The translations under genes and the position numbers were made by a program. From NCBI GenBank assembly GCA_902576785.1, contig CACGWC010000003.1, positions 1 through 64,000 on the forward strand: a DNA stretch of 64,000 nucleotides. The letters run 5' to 3'. The notes under the pieces are model-generated. The model saw nothing but the letters and a program-made list of their open reading frames with translations. It was not told the origin of the DNA and did no database searches. Each line of letters starts with the position of its first letter. Positions within the stretch are counted from its first letter, which is position 1. This stretch comes from an uncultured Pelagibacteraceae bacterium. GTDB taxonomy: Bacteria; Pseudomonadota; Alphaproteobacteria; Pelagibacterales; Pelagibacteraceae. Below are positions 42,819-51,722 of the stretch, one piece after another.

Positions 42819-43227
42819 AAATATAATTAAAGAGCTTACAGAATATTTAAATGAGTTTAATCTTACTGAAATAGAATACACAGAAAAAGATATAAAAGTA
42901 AAAGTATCAAAATCATCTGAAGCAAATTTAACAACTGTTAAAGAGATAAAATCACAAGTAAAAACAGAAAATACAAAAATAGATAATATCAGCGGGACTG
43001 AAGTTCCATCACCTATAATAGGAACAGCTTATTTAGCACCAGAACCAGGTGGTAAAAAGTTTGTTGAGGTAGGAAAAAAAATTAACAAAGGTGATACAAT
43101 CATGATTGTTGAAGCCATGAAAACAATGAATCATGTGCCCTCTCCAATAGCTGGTACAATAAAAAAAATTTGTGTTGAAGATGGTCAGCCTGTTGAATAT
43201 GGACATACCATTGCAATTATTGAGTAA
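42805..43227 (+). CDS. accB: Biotin carboxyl carrier protein of acetyl-CoA carboxylase
   Basis: A 140-residue BCCP. The N-terminal helix and a short Lys/Glu/Thr linker (about residues 40-65) precede the biotinyl domain with the thumb region and the acceptor Lys106 in EAMKTMNHV. It carries CO2 between AccC and AccAD for fatty-acid synthesis. It starts within the aroQ end (14-base overlap) and is 2 bases before accC, the usual aroQ-accB-accC order. Confidence 0.95.
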   Translation: MKINKNIIKELTEYLNEFNLTEIEYTEKDIKVKVSKSSEANLTTVKEIKSQVKTENTKIDNISGTEVPSPIIGTAYLAPEPGGKKFVEVGKKINKGDTIMIVEAMKTMNHVPSPIAGTIKKICVEDGQPVEYGHTIAIIE

Positions 43228-43229
43228 TA

Positions 43230-44567
43230 ATGTTCAAAAAAATTCTTGTTGCAAATAGAGGTGAGATAGCCGTAAGAGTTATTAGAGCCTGTAAGGAATG
43301 GGGTATTCAAACAGTCGCTATTCATTCTGACGTTGATAGAAATAGTATGCACGTTCGATTAGCTGATGAAAGTATATGTGTTGGACCTCATCAAGCTGCA
43401 AATAGCTACTTAAATATTCCAGCTATTATGTCAGCTATTGAATTGACAAATTCTGAAGCTGTTCATCCAGGATACGGTTTTTTATCTGAAAATTATGAAT
43501 TCGCAAAAATCCTTGAACAAAACAAAATTAAATTTATTGGCCCGTCTTCCTCATTGATTAAAATGATGGGTGATAAAATTGAAGCAAAAAAAATTGCAAA
43601 AAAATATGGTCTTCCAGTAATTGAGGGATCTGATGGAGGCGTATCTGATTTTGATGAAGCAAAAAAAATATGTAAAGAAATTGGGTATCCGGTACTGATA
43701 AAAGCAGCTGGTGGTGGCGGTGGAAAAGGTATGAAAGTTGTTACAAAAGAAGACGAGTTTGAAAACTTATTTTTGACTGCAAAAACTGAGGCAAAAAAAT
43801 TTTTTGGGAATGATGAGGTATATATTGAAAAATTTTTTCAAAATCCAAGACATATCGAAGTTCAAGTATTGTCTGGTAAGAATAGAACTGTACATCTTCA
43901 TGAAAGAGATTGCTCTATTCAAAGAAGACATCAAAAATTAATTGAGGAGACACCTAGTCCTTTACTAAATGATCAAATAAGAAAGGATCTTTTTGATAAA
44001 ACTGTAAAAATGGTAAGCCAAATTGGATATGAAGGTGCAGGGACAGTAGAATTTATTTTTGAGGATGGAAAATTTTATTTTTTAGAAATGAATACTAGAA
44101 TACAAGTTGAACATCCTGTAACAGAAGTAGTAACTGGAATAGATTTAATAAAAGAGCAGATCTGGATCGCATATGATGGCAATACTGCCTTAAAACAGGA
44201 AGATATTAAGCCAAGGGGACATGCAATTGAGTGTAGAATAAATGCTGAAGATGTGAGTAAAAATTTCCAACCCTCACCAGGAGAAATTACCATGTGTCAT
44301 CAACCTTCAGGTTTTAGAACAAGAGTAGATGGAGCTATATTTCAAGGCTACAGAGTAACTCCATATTATGACAGTATGATTTGCAAAGTAATATGTCATG
44401 GAAGGAATAGAACTGAAGCAATTCAAAGAATGCGAAGATCCCTAGATGAATTTGTTATAGAGGGTATTAAAACAACAATAGACTTACATAAAATACTTTT
44501 AAATCACAAAAAATTTTTAGATTCAGATTTTAACGTGAGTTGGCTTGATAAAGAAAAATTACTCTAA
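43230..44567 (+). CDS. accC: Biotin carboxylase subunit of acetyl-CoA carboxylase
   Basis: A 445-residue ATP-grasp carboxylase. FKKILVANRGEIAVRVIRACKE is the classic start, AAGGGGGKGMKVV the ATP loop, HLHERDCSIQRRHQKLIEE the bicarbonate site, and EMNTRIQVEHPVTE the catalytic strand. It carboxylates AccB biotin with ATP. It follows accB by 2 bases and overlaps the convergent DUF2155 gene by 4 bases. Confidence 0.97.
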   Translation: MFKKILVANRGEIAVRVIRACKEWGIQTVAIHSDVDRNSMHVRLADESICVGPHQAANSYLNIPAIMSAIELTNSEAVHPGYGFLSENYEFAKILEQNKIKFIGPSSSLIKMMGDKIEAKKIAKKYGLPVIEGSDGGVSDFDEAKKICKEIGYPVLIKAAGGGGGKGMKVVTKEDEFENLFLTAKTEAKKFFGNDEVYIEKFFQNPRHIEVQVLSGKNRTVHLHERDCSIQRRHQKLIEETPSPLLNDQIRKDLFDKTVKMVSQIGYEGAGTVEFIFEDGKFYFLEMNTRIQVEHPVTEVVTGIDLIKEQIWIAYDGNTALKQEDIKPRGHAIECRINAEDVSKNFQPSPGEITMCHQPSGFRTRVDGAIFQGYRVTPYYDSMICKVICHGRNRTEAIQRMRRSLDEFVIEGIKTTIDLHKILLNHKKFLDSDFNVSWLDKEKLL

Positions 44568-44971
44568 GAATAACATTTCTTTAACCAAATATCATACACA
44601 GGATGATCAAAAGGTCTAATTGATGGAGATGATGCAAATGTCCAGTCATTAAAAATGAACACCTTGTTCTCATCTTTGTTTACTACATCTCTTACTTGCA
44701 TGTATGCTGTAACTTCAGGATCATCATCAAATTTTGAATTATTACATTTAAGAATATTTATAGATAGATTTTTAAATTTATATTCTTTCCCAACCTTAAT
44801 CTCTATGATATCACTCTGAGAGTTTACTTTGTCTAATATTGTTAAAACAGCATAATTTTCTGTTCGTGATTGATTTTCACTCAAAGAATTATTCATTAAC
44901 AAATAATAAGTAAAAAAAACAAGTATATAAACTTTAGCTTTTCCAAGAAGTGTATTTTTTGTTTGAAGCAT
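44564..44971 (-). CDS. DUF2155 domain-containing exported protein
   Basis: A 135-residue protein of the alphaproteobacterial DUF2155 family. An N-terminal hydrophobic stretch (AKVYILVFFTYYLLM) acts as signal peptide or anchor. Conserved parts include AVLTILDKVNSQSDIIEIKVG, LSINILKCNNSK and the C-terminal VFIFNDWTFASSPSIRPFDHPVYDIWLKKC; the two conserved Cys may pair. Function unknown. Its chosen start overlaps NDUFA12 by 38 bases; the later Met at residue 26 would avoid overlap but lose the signal. The pairing with NDUFA12 is typical of alphaproteobacteria. Confidence 0.88.
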   Translation of the reverse strand: MLQTKNTLLGKAKVYILVFFTYYLLMNNSLSENQSRTENYAVLTILDKVNSQSDIIEIKVGKEYKFKNLSINILKCNNSKFDDDPEVTAYMQVRDVVNKDENKVFIFNDWTFASSPSIRPFDHPVYDIWLKKCYS

Positions 44972-45290
44972 TTTTACTTTTGTTTTTTTTTGGATGATAA
45001 GAATTTTCTGTTCCTGTTTGATTTGGTATATGCTCTTTTTGCCAACTATATTTGTCTAATTTGTGACTGTTTTCAATTTTATTTCCCGTATGATGCATCC
45101 AAGAATACCATTCACTTGGTATTTTTGATGCTTCAACTTCCCCGTTGTAAATAACCCATCTTTTTCCTGACTTGCTCTCATAATATTTGTTACCTGATTT
45201 ATCTTCGCCGACTAATTTTCCAAATAAAAATGTATTTAGCCTTGTCCCAAGTGTTTGCTTGTTCCACCAAGTAAAAATTTCTTTAATCAT
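44934..45290 (-). CDS. NADH:ubiquinone oxidoreductase NDUFA12-like subunit
   Basis: A 118-residue NDUFA12/B17.2-family protein, an accessory subunit of respiratory complex I shared by alphaproteobacteria and mitochondria. FTWWNKQTLGTRLNTFLFGKLVGEDKSGNKYYE and RWVIYNGEVEASKIPSEWYSWMHH are the family signature; the C-terminus NQTGTENSYHPKKN is also typical. It heads a two-gene unit with the DUF2155 gene and is divergent from the TSCPD protein across 108 bases that contain a 20-base palindrome. Confidence 0.93.
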   Translation of the reverse strand: MIKEIFTWWNKQTLGTRLNTFLFGKLVGEDKSGNKYYESKSGKRWVIYNGEVEASKIPSEWYSWMHHTGNKIENSHKLDKYSWQKEHIPNQTGTENSYHPKKNKSKNASNKKYTSWKS

Positions 45291-45314
45291 TTTATTTAAA
45301 ATATTTTCAATTTA

Positions 45315-45334
45315 TAATTGTAAATTTACAATTA
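45315..45334. promoter_or_regulatory. Perfect 20-base palindrome between NDUFA12 and TSCPD genes
   Basis: TAATTGTAAATTTACAATTA is perfectly self-complementary. It lies 24 bases before NDUFA12 and 64 bases before the TSCPD gene, and a partial copy (CAATTTACAA) recurs near 45379-45388. It has the form of a dimeric regulator site. It does not match the NrdR box I know. Confidence 0.45.
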
Positions 45335-45398
45335 GACTATAATTAAAAAATGTATATATATAAATCTTATCAAGATTCAATTTACAAATAGGATTACA

Positions 45399-46220
45399 AT
45401 GGCAAAATACTTAGTAGAAACGTATTACACATGTAGCTTTAAAGTATCTCATTATTTAGATGATATAAATGAGGAAAATCTTAAAAATTTAGAGAAAAAT
45501 GAGGACGGAAAATTTGAAATTATCGACGTTAAATTAGATAATAGAAAAACAAAAAACCTTCAAGATACAAAGAGTAGTAAAGTAGAAATCGTTTCACAAC
45601 AAACTAGCAATCAAAATATTAAAAGTAGTAATAAATCCAAACCAATCGATGAGAATTTTAAAAAAAACATAACTGATAATATAGGTAAAAGATTTAGTAT
45701 GCCTGATAGAAGAAAAGGTTATATCCAAAAAGCCTCAATAGGTGATCACAAAGTATATTTGCATACTGGTGAATATGAAGATGGTAAAATAGGAGAAATT
45801 TTTATTGATACTAGTAAAGAAGGTGAGTTAGTGAAGGCTCTTATGAATAATTTTGCAATAGCAATATCATTGGGCCTTCAATATGGAGTTCCACTAGATG
45901 AATTTGTAAATGCATATTTAGATACAAAATTTGAACCTTCTGGTAAAGTATACGGGAATGATCGAATAATGAGTGCAAGTTCAATATTAGATTATATTTT
46001 TAGAGAGCTAGCGATTTCCTATTTAAATAGAGAAGATTTAGCTCACACCCCATCAATAACTGGCAATTCTGATATAAATGAAAGTCAAGATAGTGAAGAT
46101 CAGAATCAACTAATTAAACTTGTAAAAGATATTACAAGCAAAGGCTTCGTTAGAAACGATTATAAAAAGAAACTGGTGGATTTATCAGATATAAGAATAA
46201 ACCTTAAAGGAAAAAAATAA
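45399..46220 (+). CDS. Stand-alone TSCPD-domain protein resembling NrdJ C-terminus
   Basis: A 273-residue protein. The middle ([42 protein letters not shown]...[35 protein letters not shown]...[23 protein letters not shown]) closely resembles, from memory, the last part of B12-dependent class II ribonucleotide reductase. The catalytic barrel of NrdJ is absent and the frame begins with its own start after an ATAGGA site. The first 50 residues ([20 protein letters not shown]...LDNRKTK) form a separate conserved-looking head, then a low-complexity linker follows. It is not the tail of a broken gene, since no NrdJ remnant lies upstream. Function unknown. Confidence 0.78.
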   Translation: MAKYLVETYYTCSFKVSHYLDDINEENLKNLEKNEDGKFEIIDVKLDNRKTKNLQDTKSSKVEIVSQQTSNQNIKSSNKSKPIDENFKKNITDNIGKRFSMPDRRKGYIQKASIGDHKVYLHTGEYEDGKIGEIFIDTSKEGELVKALMNNFAIAISLGLQYGVPLDEFVNAYLDTKFEPSGKVYGNDRIMSASSILDYIFRELAISYLNREDLAHTPSITGNSDINESQDSEDQNQLIKLVKDITSKGFVRNDYKKKLVDLSDIRINLKGKK

Positions 46221-48002
46221 TTATTTTTTTCTTTTTGAAATATAAAGTTCTTTCAATTGATTTTCGTCTACTTCAGATGGTGCATTCATCATTAAATCTT
46301 GGGCATTTTGATTCATTGGAAACATAGTTACTTCTCTAATATTTTTTTCTTCAGCTAACAACATGACGATTCTATCTATTCCAGGAGCAATTCCCCCATG
46401 GGGAGGTGCTCCGTAGCTTAAAGCATTAATCATACCACTAAATTTTTCATCCACTGCTTCCTTAGAGTAGCCAGCGATTTCAAATAATTTATACATTAAA
46501 TCAGGTTTATGGTTCCTGATAGCTCCTGAAGACAATTCAATTCCGTTACAAACAATATCATATTGAAAAGCTTTTAGTTTAAGGGGTTCTGAAAGATCCA
46601 AATTATCAGTGTCACCTTGCGGCATAGAAAATGGATTGTGACTAAATTCAATCTTTTTTGTATTTTCATTTATTTCAAACATTGGATAGTCAACTACCCA
46701 ACAAAATGAAAAAATATTTTCGTCAATTAAGTTTAATTCATTTGCTATTTTATTTCTCGCATTACTTAATAATTTCTCAACTTCAGATTTATTTCCACAA
46801 GACATAAATATTGTATCACCTATTTCAGCATTCATTTTTGTCATTATCTCTTTTAGAGACTGCTCAGAGAAAAATTTTCCTACAGGTCCTTTTGCGCTCA
46901 ATTTGTCAGAATTTTCTATAGAAAAATACGCAAGACCCGAAGATCCTTCATCTTTTGCCCATTTATCAATTCCATCAAAAAAACTTCTTGGTTTTTCAGA
47001 TGTATTTTTTGTAACTATTCCTCTAACTATCGATCCTTTGCTTACTAATTTTTTAAATATTTCAAAGTTAACATCATCTCTTTTAAAAATTTCAGTAATA
47101 TCTGATATTTCCAAAGGATTTCTCAAATCTGGTTTGTCAGAACCGTATTTAAGCATAGCCTTATCAAAAGGAATTCTGGGGAATTTTTCATGGAGTAACT
47201 TTTTAGAGGAAAATTTTTTGAATAAATTTACAAATAACTCCTCAACTATTTTGAATACATCCTCTTGTTCTACAAAAGACATCTCCAAGTCAAGTTGATA
47301 AAACTCACCTGGACTTCTGTCCGCTCTAGCGTCCTCGTCTCTAAAACACGGTGCAATTTGAAAATATTTATCAAAACCAGATACCATGATTAATTGTTTA
47401 AATTGTTGTGGCGCTTGAGGTAAAGCGTAAAATTTACCAGGATTTAATCTACTTGGTACTAAAAAGTCTCTAGCACCTTCTGGGCTAGATGAAGTTAATA
47501 TAGGTGTTTGATATTCTAAAAAACCATATTTTTGCATTTCAGATCTAATAAATGAAATAATTTTAGATCTTAAAATAATATTGTTATGAATTTTACTCCT
47601 CCTTAAATCTAAAAACCTGTACTTTAATCTAATTTCTTCGGAGTATTCTTGATCTGAAAAAACAGGTAGTGGTAATTCTTTAGTTCTTGCAAGTATTTTA
47701 AATTTTTCAATTCTTACCTCAATTTCTCCAGTATTTAAATTTTTGTTAATTGTATCTTTTTCTCTAACTAAAACTTTACCTTCAACTTGGAGTACAGTTT
47801 CTAATGGAAGTTTTTCTATTTCTTTGAAAATTTTTTTTCCCTCATCAATTACACACTGAGTTAGTCCATAGTGATCTCTTAAATCTAAAAATAATAGATT
47901 TCCATGATCTCTTTTTTTATTTATCCAGCCTGATAACTTTATTGTTTGATCTTTGTTATTTAAAGTTAGTTCTCCACAAGTGTGTGTTCTATATTTACTC
48001 AA
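46221..48002 (-). CDS. aspS: Aspartyl-tRNA synthetase
   Basis: A 593-residue bacterial-type class II synthetase. The OB-fold anticodon domain (SGWINKKRDHGNLLFLDLRDHYG) is followed by motif 2 CFRDEDARADRSPGEFYQLDLEMSF, the bacterial GAD insert (residues about 290-420), and motif 3 GAPPHGGIAPGIDRIVMLL. It charges tRNA-Asp, and may also charge tRNA-Asn if AsnRS is missing; that is not decided here. It abuts the convergent TSCPD gene with no spacer and overlaps hdaA by 4 bases. Confidence 0.96.
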   Translation of the reverse strand: MSKYRTHTCGELTLNNKDQTIKLSGWINKKRDHGNLLFLDLRDHYGLTQCVIDEGKKIFKEIEKLPLETVLQVEGKVLVREKDTINKNLNTGEIEVRIEKFKILARTKELPLPVFSDQEYSEEIRLKYRFLDLRRSKIHNNIILRSKIISFIRSEMQKYGFLEYQTPILTSSSPEGARDFLVPSRLNPGKFYALPQAPQQFKQLIMVSGFDKYFQIAPCFRDEDARADRSPGEFYQLDLEMSFVEQEDVFKIVEELFVNLFKKFSSKKLLHEKFPRIPFDKAMLKYGSDKPDLRNPLEISDITEIFKRDDVNFEIFKKLVSKGSIVRGIVTKNTSEKPRSFFDGIDKWAKDEGSSGLAYFSIENSDKLSAKGPVGKFFSEQSLKEIMTKMNAEIGDTIFMSCGNKSEVEKLLSNARNKIANELNLIDENIFSFCWVVDYPMFEINENTKKIEFSHNPFSMPQGDTDNLDLSEPLKLKAFQYDIVCNGIELSSGAIRNHKPDLMYKLFEIAGYSKEAVDEKFSGMINALSYGAPPHGGIAPGIDRIVMLLAEEKNIREVTMFPMNQNAQDLMMNAPSEVDENQLKELYISKRKK

Positions 48003-48658
48003 TTTATTATCTCTTTTATTATTTTAAAGTTAATAGATTTTTTTTTCTTCAAACTCAATTCATCAATCTTATATATAAATTCATGCATTTTGCTATATGA
48101 TCTGGCAATTCTTTTTATGATATAATCTATAATTTTGTTATCTAACTTAATTTGCCTATCAGAGAAACTTTTTAAAATGATTGCATAAATCAACTCATCG
48201 TCTGGCTGCTCTATTTTTGCTATTATGCAATTCTTTAATCTTGATAATAAATCTGGAAGAGTAAATTTCATTGTATACATTGGTTTTTTTGAAGAGATCA
48301 ATAAATATTTATTGTCTTGTTCAACTAAGTTAAATAAGGAATAAAGAAGTTTTTCGTCAAAACTTTCATCTAGGTCTTCAATTATTATATTGTTTGCAAG
48401 TTTAATTTTTTTTAAAATCTTATCGTCGATATACTTACTATTTAGATATAATGCATTACTTTTTTTTTTAAATATATTTGATAGATGTGTTTTACCAGAA
48501 AATTTATCTCCAGTTAAATTGACAATTTTTTTTTCCCATTTAGGCCAAGCTTCTATGATATTTTTTGCAAAATAATTGCTTTTAGACACATAGTAATCAT
48601 TTTCATCAAAACTTTCGGTAATTCCTAAATCTAAGAGTTTTTGATCTAATTCCCTCAT
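47999..48658 (-). CDS. hdaA: DnaA-related regulatory inactivation protein (HdaA-like)
   Basis: About 219 residues with the DnaA-type ATPase core but no DNA-binding domain IV. Walker A is GDKFSGKTH, Walker B NIIIEDLDE, and LPDLLSRLKNCIIAKIEQPDDELIYAIILKSFSDR matches the lid region of Hda/HdaA. With the sliding clamp, such proteins switch DnaA to the ADP form. The ORF track start (48670) adds MVYR; the ATG at 48658 gives the ATGA overlap with the DUF2066 stop and begins MRELDQK, so it was preferred. The DUF2066-hdaA pair next to purMN is typical of alphaproteobacteria. Confidence 0.85.
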   Translation of the reverse strand: MRELDQKLLDLGITESFDENDYYVSKSNYFAKNIIEAWPKWEKKIVNLTGDKFSGKTHLSNIFKKKSNALYLNSKYIDDKILKKIKLANNIIIEDLDESFDEKLLYSLFNLVEQDNKYLLISSKKPMYTMKFTLPDLLSRLKNCIIAKIEQPDDELIYAIILKSFSDRQIKLDNKIIDYIIKRIARSYSKMHEFIYKIDELSLKKKKSINFKIIKEIIN

Positions 48659-49731
48659 TCTATATACCAAATATCACTGGATGAATTTATATTTATATCA
48701 TTAACTTTTAAAGTATTTAGAAATTTCTCAGGATTATTATTATAAATTATTTTATATATAATTTCTTCGCTATTCATTTTCTCTATTTCATATTCATATA
48801 CAAAATCAGATTGATTTAATATATTTTCTAATTTGTCAGATGTTATGAAATTGCTGTTTTTTAATGAAATTTTTACAGGTATTGTAATTGAAGTATTGAT
48901 TTTATTAATCAACTTCCACTTGTCTTCGTATAAATTTTTTAAATTTAAAATAATTTGATCTAATGTTTTATTATCTTCATAATTGATATCTTTTTGATTT
49001 AAATTAAATTTGAAGTTTGAATTTGAAAAACCGATTTTAGAAAATATTTGTAAATTTTTTTTATTTTTATAAAATATTACAACAAAAATATTTTCGAAGT
49101 TATACTTATTTGTAATCTCAGATAAATCATTATTTTCAATATCGTTTTTTATTCTTTGAAAAAGACGAAAATTTTCAATATTTTCATCTGGTAAATTATA
49201 ATTTAATAAAAAATAATTTTTATTAACATTGTCCCAATTATTATAAAAATAATTTTCATCAAAAAACTTAATCTCGTTACTTTGTGTATCAATTAAAATT
49301 GGTATAAAAAGGACATCTGTAACTTTGGGGACAGAAGAAATAACATTTTTTTCCCTTATAAATGATAACAATTTTTTTTTGTCAAACTTAATCTCAAAAT
49401 CAACCTCATAATTATTGTTTACAAATTTTTCATTTGTTATGGAAAAATTATCAATCAATGAACTAATTTTATTGTTTGGTATATCTTTAAATAATTTTTT
49501 ATCTTTACTTTCTACAATTTTAAAAATTAACGTTTTAAATCCTTTTTCAAAACCCTTATTTATTACTTTATCTTTATTAAAATTTATGTCGTATTGTTCT
49601 TTAATTTTTATATTTTTAACTACGTAATTATCTGCAACTACTATAGCTGTGGAAAACTTGATAAAAACTAAAATGAAAAGTAAAAAAAAAAAGTATAAGT
49701 AAATATTAATTTTATTTTTAATTAAAAACAT
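48655..49731 (-). CDS. DUF2066 domain-containing exported protein
   Basis: A 358-residue protein with an N-terminal signal or anchor (YLYFFFLLFILVFIKFSTAIVVA). The first half (YVVKNIKIKEQYDINFNKDKVINKGFEKGFKTLI and NNYEVDFEIKFDKKKLLSFIREK) resembles DUF2066; the rest is Asn/Lys-rich and poorly conserved. Function unknown. Its start codon is only 9 bases from the purM start on the other strand, so each gene's promoter must lie in or at the other gene. It is coupled to hdaA by an ATGA overlap. Confidence 0.72.
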   Translation of the reverse strand: MFLIKNKINIYLYFFFLLFILVFIKFSTAIVVADNYVVKNIKIKEQYDINFNKDKVINKGFEKGFKTLIFKIVESKDKKLFKDIPNNKISSLIDNFSITNEKFVNNNYEVDFEIKFDKKKLLSFIREKNVISSVPKVTDVLFIPILIDTQSNEIKFFDENYFYNNWDNVNKNYFLLNYNLPDENIENFRLFQRIKNDIENNDLSEITNKYNFENIFVVIFYKNKKNLQIFSKIGFSNSNFKFNLNQKDINYEDNKTLDQIILNLKNLYEDKWKLINKINTSITIPVKISLKNSNFITSDKLENILNQSDFVYEYEIEKMNSEEIIYKIIYNNNPEKFLNTLKVNDININSSSDIWYIE

Positions 49732-49740
49732 AATTTAAAC

Positions 49741-50763
49741 ATGAGATCGAAAAATTTTACATATGAGAAAAGTGGTGTAAGCATAAAAAAAGCAGATAAA
49801 TTTATTAAATTTATATCTTCAAGTACAAAAAAATCAAAAAAAAGTGGTCATTTTAAGAATATTGGGGGATTTGGAGCGCTTACAAAATTGCCAAGTGATT
49901 TAAAAAATCCATATCTTGTAACTAGTACAGATGGAGTCGGTACAAAAATTGAAGTTGCAAATCTTCTAGGTAAATTTGATACAATTGGGTTAGATCTTGT
50001 GGCTATGTGTGTAAATGACATTATAGTTCAAGGAGCAAAACCTTTGCTTTTTTTAGATTACATATCAGTTGAAAAAATCGATACTAAAAAACTAAAAAGT
50101 ATAATTAGTGGAATTATTAAAGGCTGCAAGTTAGCTGACTGTGAATTAGTTGGTGGAGAAACTGCAGAGATGCCTGGAACATATTCTAAAGGAAAATTTG
50201 ATATTGCAGGATTTTCTTTGGGACTAGTAGATAAAGATAAAATACTATTAAATAAAATAAAAGAAGAAGATTTAGTGCTTGCAGTACCTTCAAGTGGTCT
50301 ACACTCAAATGGATTTTCCTTAGTAAGACATATTATAAAAAAAAAGAAAATTAATTTAAAAAAAAATTCATTTTTAAAAAAGGAATTATTGGTACCAACA
50401 AAAATATATGTAATGCATGTATTAGAATTAATTAAAAGAAAGTATTTGAATGCTTGTGCAAATATTACAGGAGGTGGTTTAAATGATAATATTAAAAGAA
50501 TAATACCAGATAATTATTGTGCTGAAATAAATTTAGAAAAAATAAAAACATTAAAAATATTTAGATGGCTAAAAAATCAAGGAGTTAGTGATCAAGAAAT
50601 GTTAAAAACTTTTAATTGCGGTGTTGGTTTTTGTTTAATAGTAAAACGTTCAAATTACAAAAAAATAATAAGATTTTTTCCAAAAAAATTTAAACCATAT
50701 GTTATTGGAAAAATTACAAAAAATTCAGAAAAAGTAAAATTGAGTGGAAAAGTTATCTGGTAA
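49741..50763 (+). CDS. purM: Phosphoribosylformylglycinamidine cyclo-ligase
   Basis: A 340-residue AIR synthetase. GGFGALTKLP, VTSTDGVGTKIEVANLL, LDLVAMCVNDIIVQGAKPLLFLDYI, LVGGETAEMPGTY and GLHSNGFSLVRH are diagnostic of PurM. It closes the imidazole ring in purine synthesis. It overlaps purN by 20 bases and starts 9 bases from the divergent DUF2066 gene; no ribosome binding site is seen, consistent with a leaderless or very short leader. Confidence 0.96.
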   Translation: MRSKNFTYEKSGVSIKKADKFIKFISSSTKKSKKSGHFKNIGGFGALTKLPSDLKNPYLVTSTDGVGTKIEVANLLGKFDTIGLDLVAMCVNDIIVQGAKPLLFLDYISVEKIDTKKLKSIISGIIKGCKLADCELVGGETAEMPGTYSKGKFDIAGFSLGLVDKDKILLNKIKEEDLVLAVPSSGLHSNGFSLVRHIIKKKKINLKKNSFLKKELLVPTKIYVMHVLELIKRKYLNACANITGGGLNDNIKRIIPDNYCAEINLEKIKTLKIFRWLKNQGVSDQEMLKTFNCGVGFCLIVKRSNYKKIIRFFPKKFKPYVIGKITKNSEKVKLSGKVIW

Positions 50764-51322
50764 AAAAATTACTGCAGTATTAATAAGTGGTAGAGGAAGC
50801 AATCTAAGATCATTAATAAAATATTCAAAAACCAAAAAATCTTTAATTAGAATTGTTCTAGTTATCTCTGATAATTTTAGTGCAAAAGGATTAAATTATG
50901 CAAATAAATCCAATATTAATAATATCGTTATTAAATATTCTAATAGAAAAAGTTTTGAAGATCGTTTGTTTAAATTATTAAGGAGAAATAATGTTGATTT
51001 GATTTGTTTAGCTGGATTTATGAAAATACTTTCAGGTAAATTTATAAAAAAATTAAATAAAACTATAATTAATATTCACCCCTCTCTTCTGCCAAAGTAT
51101 AAAGGACTAAATACACATAATAGAGCAATTCAAAATAAAGAAAAATACTCTGGAGCTACAGTTCATATTGTTAGTGATAAATTAGATTCGGGTAAAATTA
51201 TATTACAAAAAAAAGTAAAAATTACAAAATCGGATAGTAAAAAAAGTTTAGAAAAAAAAGTTTTAAAAATTGAGCATAAAATTTACCCAAAAGCAATTAT
51301 TAAATTATTATCTAGTGATTAA
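50744..51322 (+). CDS. purN: Phosphoribosylglycinamide formyltransferase
   Basis: A 192-residue PurN. AVLISGRGSNLRSLIKY is the phosphate loop, LAGFMKILSGKFI and the catalytic NIHPSLLPKYKGLNTHNRAI (Asn and His) follow, with VHIVSDKLDSGKIILQ carrying the conserved Asp. It transfers formyl from 10-formyl-THF to GAR. It overlaps purM by 20 bases and the convergent ndk by 11 bases. Confidence 0.95.
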   Translation: MEKLSGKKITAVLISGRGSNLRSLIKYSKTKKSLIRIVLVISDNFSAKGLNYANKSNINNIVIKYSNRKSFEDRLFKLLRRNNVDLICLAGFMKILSGKFIKKLNKTIINIHPSLLPKYKGLNTHNRAIQNKEKYSGATVHIVSDKLDSGKIILQKKVKITKSDSKKSLEKKVLKIEHKIYPKAIIKLLSSD

Positions 51323-51722
51323 AAAAAAAATCTAATTCAATCTTCGCATTTTCAGGACTATCTGAGCCATGAACAGAGTTTTTATCAATTGAAATACCGT
51401 ATTTTTTCCTTAAAGTACCCTCCTCTGCATCTACTGGATTTGTTGCCCCCATTAACTTTCTATTTTCTGCAACTGCATTTTCTCTTTGTAAAGTCATGAC
51501 AACAATAGGACCTGATGATAAGTAACTACATAAATCGTTATAAAATGGTTTGGATTCATGTACTTTATAAAATCTTTCGGCTTCCTCTTTAGATATATGA
51601 ATTTTTTTTTCTTTTATTATTTCAAATCCTTTGTTTGTAAATTCCTGCTTAATTTGATCTTGCAGATTTCTTTCAACAGCATCTGGTTTAATTATCGATA
51701 GAGTTTGCTCAATATTACTCAT
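51312..51722 (-). CDS. ndk: Nucleoside diphosphate kinase
   Basis: A 136-residue NDK. EQTLSIIKPDAVERN is the classic start; GPIVVMTLQRENAVAENRKLMGATNP is the nucleotide site and His118 in SVHGSDS is the phosphoryl carrier. It equilibrates NTP pools. It overlaps pepA upstream by 8 bases and purN by 11 bases. Confidence 0.97.
   Translation of the reverse strand: MSNIEQTLSIIKPDAVERNLQDQIKQEFTNKGFEIIKEKKIHISKEEAERFYKVHESKPFYNDLCSYLSSGPIVVMTLQRENAVAENRKLMGATNPVDAEEGTLRKKYGISIDKNSVHGSDSPENAKIELDFFFNH

Noticed and set aside
44934-44971. 38-base overlap of DUF2155 and NDUFA12 as a sign of frameshift or error
   Set aside because: Both proteins are complete with normal ends; the overlap is explained by the signal-peptide start and is in keeping with the packed genome.
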